From an uncultured Prevotellaceae bacterium (lineage in GTDB: Bacteria > Bacteroidota > Bacteroidia > Bacteroidales > Bacteroidaceae), in assembly GCA_900316685.1 (NCBI GenBank), contig ONDS01000018.1, positions 1-63,702 on the forward strand: a DNA stretch of 63,702 nt, read 5' to 3'. Under the pieces are notes generated by a model. That model did no database searches and was not told the origin of the DNA. It saw nothing but the letters and a program-made list of their open reading frames with translations. Position 1 is the stretch's first letter. The number at the start of each line of letters is the position of its first letter. Shown here one piece after another: positions 55,126 through 63,702 of the stretch. The position numbers and the translations under genes are program-made.

Positions 55126-56151
55126 ATGAAGATTCTTTTCATCGGCGGCACAGGCACCATCAGTTCCGCCATCACTCGCCAATTGGCCGACAGCGAACAT
55201 GAACTGTGGTTGCTCAACCGAGGCAACAGGAAAAACGAGACACCGGAAGGAGTACACCAGTTGACCGTCGACATCAACGACGAGCCAGCCGTGTTACGCT
55301 GTCTGGAAGGCATGACCTTCGATGTGGTGTGCGACTTCATCGTGTTCACCACCCAACAGTTGGAGCGCGACTACCGTCTCTTCAAGGACCGCACGCGCCA
55401 ATACGTGTTCATCAGCTCCGCCTCGGCCTATCACAAGCCCGCCCGCGGCTATGTCATCACCGAAGGAACCACGCTCGCCAACCCCCATTGGCAGTACTCG
55501 CGCGACAAGATAGCCTGCGAGGAGATGCTGATGCACTGGTATAGGGAGAACGGATTCCCCGTGACCATCGTCCGTCCAAGCCACACCTACTGCGAGCGCA
55601 GCGTGCCCGTAGGTCTGCATGGCACAAAGGGCAGTTGGCAGGTGCTCAAGCGCATGATGGAGGGCAAGCCCGTGTTGGTGCACGGCGATGGCAGTTCTTT
55701 GTGGACGATGACGTGGAACGAGGATTTCGCCCGTGGGTTCATCGGTCTGTTGGGCAATCCCCATGCCATCGGCGAGGCGTTCCAGATCATGTCTGACGAG
55801 TCGCTCACCTGGGACCAGATTTACGAGTCGGTGGCCGCCGCCCTCGGTGTCACCCTCAAGCCCTACCATGTATCCTCCGAGTTCCTCCAAGCAGTGGCCC
55901 CTGCCGAATACGATGTGGAAGGCAACCTGACGGGCGACAAGTCGGTGACTGTGGTGTTCGACTGTTCGAAACTCAAGCGTACCGTGCCCGGATTCCAGGC
56001 CCATGTGCGTTACGAGGAAGGCGTGCGCCGTTGTGTAGCCTACCTGATGGACCATCCCGAATGTCAGGTGGAAGACCCCGAGTTCGACGCATGGTGCGAC
56101 CGTGTGATTGCCTCGCTCGAAGCAGCGAAACGCGCCTGCCTCGCCAAGTAA
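55126..56151 (+). CDS. NAD-dependent epimerase/dehydratase family protein
   Basis: A 341-aa extended short-chain dehydrogenase. Nucleotide-binding motif FIGGTGTISSAITRQL, where TIS replaces the usual FIG. Active-site pair in YSRDK after SSASAYHKP. The family includes CSP41-like and sugar-nucleotide modifying proteins. The substrate cannot be read from sequence. It is a single-gene unit between a repeat cluster with promoter and a strong hairpin. Confidence 0.85.
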   Translation: MKILFIGGTGTISSAITRQLADSEHELWLLNRGNRKNETPEGVHQLTVDINDEPAVLRCLEGMTFDVVCDFIVFTTQQLERDYRLFKDRTRQYVFISSASAYHKPARGYVITEGTTLANPHWQYSRDKIACEEMLMHWYRENGFPVTIVRPSHTYCERSVPVGLHGTKGSWQVLKRMMEGKPVLVHGDGSSLWTMTWNEDFARGFIGLLGNPHAIGEAFQIMSDESLTWDQIYESVAAALGVTLKPYHVSSEFLQAVAPAEYDVEGNLTGDKSVTVVFDCSKLKRTVPGFQAHVRYEEGVRRCVAYLMDHPECQVEDPEFDAWCDRVIASLEAAKRACLAK

Positions 56152-56173
56152 TTATAGGGACAGAATCATCATA

Positions 56174-56207
56174 CCCGCCCGAACGTAGGTGCATACGTTC
56201 GGGCGGG
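56174..56207. terminator. 14-bp hairpin between convergent genes
   Basis: CCCGCCCGAACGTA (56174-56187) pairs perfectly with TACGTTCGGGCGGG (56194-56207), loop GGTGCA. No T-run, but it lies between the epimerase gene and the convergent small gene and can serve both strands. Confidence 0.7.
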
Positions 56208-56238
56208 ATTCACATTCACATGGTCAACGTTTGAAGAA

Positions 56239-56427
56239 TCACTTTCTTATACCGTCTTCTACGGCTTTTCCGAATTCTTCCTTAGTGCAAGGTTTCCTCA
56301 TTATCCAGTATGATGTAGTATGACTCGAACCGATACCGCCTACCATTCTACCTTCGGTAGTAGCTCCATCAACAAATAATTCCCATCCTAAAGAATTCAG
56401 ATACATGAGGGATTCGTTCGTACTCAT
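56239..56427 (-). CDS. Small protein coupled to Fic (DUF4177-like)
   Basis: A 62-aa protein whose start overlaps the fic stop by 4 nt (ATGA), so it is probably translated from the same message. The pattern YLNSLGWELF ... SYWIMRKP recalls the core of DUF4177-type small proteins, but the usual N-terminal strand is missing, so it may be a 5'-truncated gene. Whether it modulates Fic is unknown. Confidence 0.5.
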   Translation of the reverse strand: MSTNESLMYLNSLGWELFVDGATTEGRMVGGIGSSHTTSYWIMRKPCTKEEFGKAVEDGIRK

Positions 56428-57449
56428 ATTGCGTCAATCATTACTTTCCAATATCCTGTCTTGTTGCTACCCACCCGTACAAGAAGTCCCACTTGCTTCA
56501 GTTTGGTGATATAGGTCTTAACCTGACGCTCAGAAAGCCCCACTTGCTCACCTATCCCTGCGGCATTAAAACTACGATGAGCCTGGATGACTTCAAGGAC
56601 TTCGATGGCTTTTTCTGATAATTCCGGGAATTTATCGTGCAGCTTATCGTGCAGCTTATCGTGCAGTCCTCCGCTCTCTTCTTCCTCCGGCTCTGTGTAG
56701 TTTTCCATCGCTTCAAGCAGGCATTGCAGCATAAACTCCACAAACAGCGTGCTCTCACCGGCTGCATCACAATTGGCAATCACGCTATAATATTCCTGCT
56801 GATGCTCCCTGACAATCGTTTCCACAGGAAGCCATGCAAACAACCCTTTCCATCGGCTAAGCAGCATGGTCTGCCAATAACGCCCCATACGCCCGTTGCC
56901 GTCAATGAAGGGATGGATAAACTCAAACTCATAGTGGAACACACAAGAATAAACCAGCGGATGGGTCTTACAACTCTTGACCCACTGAAACAGATCACCC
57001 ATCAGTTCCGGCACCCGCGCTGCTGGAGGAGCCATGTGCAGACAGTTGCCATTGCCGTCGAACACACCGACACCCTCTTGCCGATATTGTCCGGCATTAC
57101 GTACCAGCTGACCCATCATCAACCCATGAGCTTTCAGCAGGTCTTTCTCGCTAAGCGCATCCAATTGTGGCATCAGCCGGTAGGCTTCAATGGCATTCTT
57201 CACCTCTTGTATCTCATCGGGAGCGCCCAATACGTGTTTGCCGTCGATGATGTCCGTCACCTGATTCAACGACAACGTGTTATTCTCAATAGCCAGCGAT
57301 GAATGGATGGTCTTAATCTGATTTTTCTTGCGCAGCATAGGCGAAGGCGTGTCGCCGCCTATCCGAGCGTTGAGCATTCCCACCTGTTCCGCGATCTCCG
57401 AAATCAGATGCAGTATTTTTTCCGTTATGTTAAATGGTGGTACGTACAT
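56424..57449 (-). CDS. Fic-family AMP transferase-like protein
   Basis: A 341-aa protein with the complete Fic active-site motif HPFIDGNGRMGR and, near residue 50, the N-terminal inhibitory helix motif SSLAIENN (glutamate that blocks ATP in class II Fic proteins). It should self-inhibit and, when released, transfer AMP to a protein target. A C-terminal winged-helix domain (about 275-341, AAGIGEQVGLSERQVKTYI) follows a linker with three LHDK-type repeats from a 12-bp DNA repeat. It begins 18 bp after an HsdS remnant; Fic genes often ride inside type I restriction operons. Confidence 0.92.
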   Translation of the reverse strand: MYVPPFNITEKILHLISEIAEQVGMLNARIGGDTPSPMLRKKNQIKTIHSSLAIENNTLSLNQVTDIIDGKHVLGAPDEIQEVKNAIEAYRLMPQLDALSEKDLLKAHGLMMGQLVRNAGQYRQEGVGVFDGNGNCLHMAPPAARVPELMGDLFQWVKSCKTHPLVYSCVFHYEFEFIHPFIDGNGRMGRYWQTMLLSRWKGLFAWLPVETIVREHQQEYYSVIANCDAAGESTLFVEFMLQCLLEAMENYTEPEEEESGGLHDKLHDKLHDKFPELSEKAIEVLEVIQAHRSFNAAGIGEQVGLSERQVKTYITKLKQVGLLVRVGSNKTGYWKVMIDAI

Positions 57450-57467
57450 AATCTGTCCTTTCTTTAT

Positions 57468-57539
57468 TTATAACGTTACATCCCCCACTTTTATTTCACC
57501 AGACATCAAGCGAGGAAGAAGAGTGTCGCGGAGAGAGGC
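57468..57539 (-). pseudogene. 3' remnant of a type I restriction specificity gene (hsdS)
   Basis: On the minus strand 57539-57468 reads ASLRDTLLPRLMSGEIKV followed by five residues and stop. LRDTLLPKLMSGEI is the near-invariant C-terminal signature of HsdS subunits. Only 23 codons survive, out of frame with the DUF1016 fragment joined upstream. Confidence 0.75.
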
Positions 57540-57844
57540 AAACCTTTATGCCCATATACTGCTTGTAATTGTGACGACACTGCCGACACAATTTGTTTTC
57601 CATACCCAGCGAGTTGATTACCAAGCACTTCACGATTGATACAATCACCAATGTGCCAATACATCATGGTCAGCTCGTAGTTTGCTGTGACTGCTACATG
57701 AGTACACGCCTGATCAATAATCTGACGCAAATCCTTTATCAAAGATTGTGTCGTTTCTTGTGACACTTTTGTTATATTCTTCTCTTCCATAAATGGGAAT
57801 ATAATCTTGAACCCTATGTTGTCCGGTTGCTTGCGGATTTTCAT
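57506..57844 (-). pseudogene. Truncated DUF1016/YhcG N-terminal domain
   Basis: An open frame of 112 aa. Residues about 30-97 (LIKDLRQIIDQA, ELTMMYWHIGDCIN, GYGKQIVSAVSSQLQAVYG) match the N-terminal domain of DUF1016 nuclease-like proteins, which are usually about 350 aa with a C-terminal PD-(D/E)XK domain. After YGH the frame runs across the hsdS tail in the wrong frame and stops. A deletion from inside this gene into the end of hsdS explains the join. The start may be ATG 57790 rather than 57844. Confidence 0.7.
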
Positions 57845-58195
57845 CTTCCAACTATTTTGCGATACCAGAGGGCTTCATCGGGCTATTAGTTGATGCTACA
57901 AAAGTACGGAAAAAAAGTAAGAAAACAAAGGGTTGGTTGGAGAAAATGAGAGGGGATGAAAAAAGAGGGAAGCAACCTTCGCTCGGCGGGATTTGCAATC
58001 CTGTCGAAGGGAGTATCAGGATTTATAATCCGAAATAAGATTGGGAGAAAAGGATTGCCTAATGGGTTCACCATTCATAGCGCAAAAGTCGTGATATAAA
58101 AAGGACTGCCCAAATGGGGCAGCCCAAACGATTCTTAATCGTACATTCATCTCGATAGCTTTTGGTTTCCCCAATACCGGCGGGAAACGATAAGC
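57845..58195. repeat. Gap with a REP-like double palindrome and a terminator
   Basis: 57984-58006 holds CGGCGGGATTTGCAATCCTG with ends that pair (GGATTTGCAATCC). 58018-58032 holds AGGATTTATAATCC. Two related GGATT...AATCC palindromes about 11 bp apart resemble REP-type elements. 58096-58126 forms a hairpin (CTGCCC / GGGCAG) that, read on the minus strand, is followed by five T, a terminator for the gene at 58196-58738. No gene seen. Confidence 0.6.
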
Positions 58196-58738
58196 CTAAA
58201 GAGCAAGGTTGTTCCACAACTTGTCGAACACCTTGGCTTGCGCCAGCGAGAGCAAAACACCGGAATGTCCTTTATTCCAATCCACCTCGGGCAAGGCATC
58301 CTGCAACATGGCGGTAGTGACATGCGGTTGGTGGCCAGGTATTACGGCTTCCTGGCAGTTGATGTCAACATAATGGCGCGGGATGCCACGACCCGCCCAG
58401 TCTTCACCTTCATAAGGGGGCGAAAGGAATTCTCCATGAAACATCAGGCCTATGCCGCCCTCTCCCACCCTGAGCATATAATATCGGTCGCCTTCACGAG
58501 CCTTCTTCCATTCATGCACGCTCCAATTCATGCAGAATCCATCAGGCCATGTCTTTACACAACGGCAGTAATCAGCCCACTTGAAGCTGCTGATAGCAGG
58601 GTTCCACCTCAACAAGAACGTACGAGGCAGTTGCTCTATAAACGGTTCCATACACACCGCATCGTCGATATCTATCATGTCGTTGCCATTGCAGAGCATG
58701 ATACATTTATTGGTGGGATAGTCGAATTTCATTTTCAT
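58196..58738 (-). CDS. Hypothetical protein
   Basis: A 180-aa soluble protein I cannot assign. It has no signal peptide or TM segment. Features: tryptophan- and aromatic-rich (FLLRWNPAISSFKWADY), a central RYYMLRVGEGGIGLMFHGEF, then SPPYEGEDWAGRGIPRHYV, and a C-terminal part with LPEVDWNKGHSGVLLS. The block of short beta-like segments with conserved Gly/Trp could suit a PUA/EVE-like beta barrel, but this is a guess. The gene ends in a good terminator. Codon use matches the core genome, so it looks like a real gene. Confidence 0.65.
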   Translation of the reverse strand: MKMKFDYPTNKCIMLCNGNDMIDIDDAVCMEPFIEQLPRTFLLRWNPAISSFKWADYCRCVKTWPDGFCMNWSVHEWKKAREGDRYYMLRVGEGGIGLMFHGEFLSPPYEGEDWAGRGIPRHYVDINCQEAVIPGHQPHVTTAMLQDALPEVDWNKGHSGVLLSLAQAKVFDKLWNNLAL

Positions 58739-58933
58739 AGTTTTCGAATTGAAAGAAGTGAGAGATATGAGTTACGGTGCAAAGATAAGCGGGAGGTGTA
58801 CCAAATCGTGGTACACTTGGAAGAAATTTTCATGAAAGAGTGAAAAAACACATTATCGCGACAAAAAAATTGGTTTTCTGAAGTTTTTTGGCGAACTTTG
58901 CGTATCGTAAACCTAACAACAATCCATATCGAT

Positions 58934-61102
58934 ATGAACCTTTCAAGAACACTACTCACCATCGGTCTGGCATCGGCCATGCTACAAGCCGCCGCCATGA
59001 CTACCGACGGCATGACAACCAACGAACCGGGAGGAAACGGCCAAAAGGCATCATCGGAACGCATCAACCCACTGCTCATCGACAGTGGACTGACCTTCGG
59101 GGCACCTGATTTCTCGAAGATCGAGGCCGGCGACTACCTGCCTGCCATACAGTTCGCCATCGAGGAACAAAGGAAGAACATCAGAAGCATCGTGGACAAC
59201 CCTGAACCGCCGACCTTCGACAACACCATCGTAGACTATGTGGAAAGCGGTGCGTTGCTGGAACGAATCTCCAATATCTTCTTCGGACTGACCAGTGCGC
59301 ATAAGACACCGGAAATCAGCGAGACGGAGAAAGCTGTGGTGCCCCTGCTGACCGACCTGGAAAATGAGATAGCGTTTAACAAAGAGCTCTTCGCGCGCAT
59401 CAAATACGTTTACGACAACGAGTTGGCCTTCCTACAAGGTGAACCCAAGAAACTCTTGGAGGAAGTGTACAAGGAGTTTGTGAGGGCGGGGGCCCTGCTC
59501 TCGGAGGAAAAGATGGAGAGGATGAAGGCCATCAACCTGCGCATCTCCGACCTGCAACAGCAATGGGGTGATATGTTGCCCGATGCCACCAACCATGCCG
59601 TGGTATGGGTGAACAGCCGCGAGGAACTGGCGGGACTGAGTGAAGGCGACATCGCACAATGCCGAAAGGATGCCGAGAGCCGCGGTGCAAAGGCTCCCTA
59701 CTGCATCGTCATCATCAATACCACACAGCAACCGCTGCTCGCCAGTCTCGACAACCGCGACCTGCGCAGGCGCGTCTATGAGGCTTCCATCCATCGCGCC
59801 GACGGCACCGGGGCTTTCAACACCTATAATATCGTGACGGAGATAGCCAAGTTGCGTGCGGAGAAAGCGCGCCTGATGGGTTATTCCAACTACGCCTCCT
59901 ACTCATTGGAGAAAACGATGGCCAAGACACCCGACCAGGTGTATGCCTTCCTGCGACAGCTCATCGACAGCTACAAGAGCAAGGCGGAGAACGAGACGAG
60001 GGCCATCGAGGCCTACGCCCGCAAGACGATGGGCGGCGACTTCACGTTGGAGCCCTACGACCGGTTCTACTATTCGGCCAAGATGAAAAAGGAGACCTAC
60101 AACCTGAGCGACGACGAGGTGAAGCCTTATTTCAATCTCGACAGCGTGCTCGTCAATGGGGTGTTCTATGCTGCACAACGTGCCTACGGTCTCTCGTTCC
60201 GCGAACGCAAGGACCTGCCCACCTATCACCCCGACATGAAGGTGTTCGACGTGATCGACAGCGACGGCAAGGCACTCGCCCTGTTCTATTGCGACTATTT
60301 CCGCCGTCCCACGAAGCGCGGCGGTGCATGGATGAGCGAGTTCGCGCAACAGAGCAACCTGCGCCAACAGCGACCCATCATCTACAATGTGCTCAATGTG
60401 GCCAAGGCTCCCGACGGACAACCGTCGCTGCTCACATGGGACGAGGTGACCACCCTCTTCCATGAGTTCGGTCATGCCCTGCACGGCATGCTCTCCAACT
60501 GCCACTACGCCAAACTGAGCGGCACCAACGTGGCCCGCGACTTCGTGGAGATGCCTTCGCAGTTCAACGAGTCGTTCGCCTCGATACCGGAAATATTCGA
60601 CCACTATGCCCGACATGCCGAGACGGGACGGCCCATGCCTGCCGACCTGAAGGAGAAGATGCTCAAATCCATCAATTTCCATTCCGCTTACTCATTAGGC
60701 GAAAACCTGGCAGCCACCTGTCTCGACATGGCTTGGCACATGCTCGGAGCAGAGGAGATACCCACCGCCGAACAAGCACCCACCTTTGAGAGGGAGGCAC
60801 TTAAGCAGGTGGGACTGCTCGACAAGCAGATACCGCCACGCTACTCTACCAGCTACTTCAACCACGTATGGGGCAGCGGTTATGCCGCCGGCTATTACAG
60901 CTATCTATGGACGGAGGTGTTGGCCGTGAACATCGCCAACTGCTTCGCCGAACGGGGTGCTTTGAAACGTGAGGTGGGACAGTCGTTCCGCGACAAGGTG
61001 CTCAGCCAGGGCAACACGCGTGAGCTGATGGAGATGTTCACCGACTTCACGGGTCTGGCTTCGCCCGATGCCAGCGCACTGCTCAAGGCAAGAGGATTGT
61101 AG
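58934..61102 (+). CDS. M3-family peptidyl-dipeptidase (Dcp/oligopeptidase A type)
   Basis: A 722-aa zinc metallopeptidase that trims short peptides. Signal peptide at residues 1-21 (SRTLLTIGLASAMLQAAA), suggesting a periplasmic place. The zinc motif HEFGHALHG is present with the third ligand glutamate in NESFASIPEIF. The family motif GSGYAAGYYSYLWTEVL is intact. ATG 58934 gives the signal peptide; the frame from 58898 overlaps the probable promoter (GAACTTTG at about 58893). Confidence 0.93.
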   Translation: MNLSRTLLTIGLASAMLQAAAMTTDGMTTNEPGGNGQKASSERINPLLIDSGLTFGAPDFSKIEAGDYLPAIQFAIEEQRKNIRSIVDNPEPPTFDNTIVDYVESGALLERISNIFFGLTSAHKTPEISETEKAVVPLLTDLENEIAFNKELFARIKYVYDNELAFLQGEPKKLLEEVYKEFVRAGALLSEEKMERMKAINLRISDLQQQWGDMLPDATNHAVVWVNSREELAGLSEGDIAQCRKDAESRGAKAPYCIVIINTTQQPLLASLDNRDLRRRVYEASIHRADGTGAFNTYNIVTEIAKLRAEKARLMGYSNYASYSLEKTMAKTPDQVYAFLRQLIDSYKSKAENETRAIEAYARKTMGGDFTLEPYDRFYYSAKMKKETYNLSDDEVKPYFNLDSVLVNGVFYAAQRAYGLSFRERKDLPTYHPDMKVFDVIDSDGKALALFYCDYFRRPTKRGGAWMSEFAQQSNLRQQRPIIYNVLNVAKAPDGQPSLLTWDEVTTLFHEFGHALHGMLSNCHYAKLSGTNVARDFVEMPSQFNESFASIPEIFDHYARHAETGRPMPADLKEKMLKSINFHSAYSLGENLAATCLDMAWHMLGAEEIPTAEQAPTFEREALKQVGLLDKQIPPRYSTSYFNHVWGSGYAAGYYSYLWTEVLAVNIANCFAERGALKREVGQSFRDKVLSQGNTRELMEMFTDFTGLASPDASALLKARGL

Positions 61103-61356
61103 AAGGTTGAGGGTTCAGGGTTGAGGGTTCGGGGTTAAAGGTTGAGGGTTGAGAGTTGAGGGTTGAGGGTTAAAGGTTGAGGGTTAAAGGTTGAGGGTTA
61201 AAGGTTGAGGGTTGAATAAAAAGTGCGGGCGGGCTCGAAGGCGCCGTCCGCACTTTTTTAGAGTATTTCAGCGAATAATCTTGGAAGACCTGTTAATGGA
61301 CTTTGGACTATTGTCTAAACTCCCAAAGCTAATGTCTAAACTCCCAAACTCCCGAA
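61103..61356. repeat. 7-bp GTTGAGG tract, terminator and inverted AGTTTGGG words
   Basis: 61107-61215: GTTGAGG/GTTAAAG units, about fifteen. 61219-61260: terminator with stem AAAAAGTGCGGGCGG against CCGTCCGCACTTTTT, serving both convergent genes. 61300-61355: GGACTATTGTC and CTCCCAAA/CTCCCAAAC words, the inverse of the AGTTTGGG family; GGACTATTGTC is also in the core of the composite repeat at 8.7 and 36.4 kb. Confidence 0.75.

Positions 61357-63702
<2,346 letters not shown>

Overview
The window looks like chromosomal DNA of a gut- or rumen-type Bacteroidales bacterium, most likely Prevotella in the broad sense. Four things point there: Bacteroidetes-style promoters (-33 TTTG, about 19-20 bp, -7 TAnnTTTG), a BspA-like leucine-rich-repeat surface protein ending in a GIYIQNGKKVLVK-type tail, the threonine operon order thrA / phosphoglycerate-mutase-like / thrC, and a LytS/LytTR-controlled MacAB-TolC pump. 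The core genes favour G/C at third codon positions. Several accessory patches are visibly A+T-richer.

Layout. 0.5-6.1 kb: threonine biosynthesis. 6.5-13.5 kb: a lipoate ligase followed by a complete glycine cleavage system (T, H, split P, L protein). 13.8-14.4 kb: riboflavin synthase. 14.5-18.6 kb: a large BspA-like LRR protein. 18.9-25.4 kb: TolC, a membrane-fusion protein, an ABC ATPase, an FtsX/MacB permease, and a LytS-type kinase with a LytTR regulator. 25.5-32.9 kb: an accessory island with type III restriction and modification genes, a YoeB-type toxin-antitoxin pair, a deletion chimera of a helicase and a DUF4391 gene, and a four-helix-bundle protein. 33.0-36.4 kb: phosphoglycolate phosphatase and a CBM20-GH77 glucanotransferase. 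36.5-39.5 kb: sbcC. 39.9-52.5 kb: an apparent operon of a sensor/PP2C/anti-sigma-kinase fusion, a STAS protein, an alginate-export-type porin, a 2417-aa two-module NRPS with terminal reductase, and a MATE exporter. 52.6-53.7 kb: sbcD, far from sbcC. Then a Nudix hydrolase, an NAD-dependent epimerase, a Fic protein beside remnants of a type I restriction locus, a hypothetical protein, an M3 peptidase, and a two-domain CE6/CE1-type carbohydrate esterase.

Two themes stand out. First, the NRPS operon is a self-contained natural-product system: synthesis with reductive release, outer-membrane porin, inner-membrane export and a partner-switch regulator. The likely product is a (possibly N-acylated) dipeptide aldehyde or a compound derived from it. 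Second, the gaps between genes hold an unusual density of short tandem-repeat tracts in at least eight sequence families with units of 7-10 bp. Some are joined to conserved cores or to 22-bp arrays, forming composite elements present two or three times in the window. Some tracts run into genes and supply their last codons and stop. Tracts of one family lie in direct orientation on both sides of the restriction island. Three gene relics (helicase/DUF4391, DUF1016/HsdS, and a secreted-protein gene cut to its two ends) show that internal deletion has been active here.

All coordinates and family assignments were read by eye from the sequence. No database search was run. Short motif coordinates may be off by a base.
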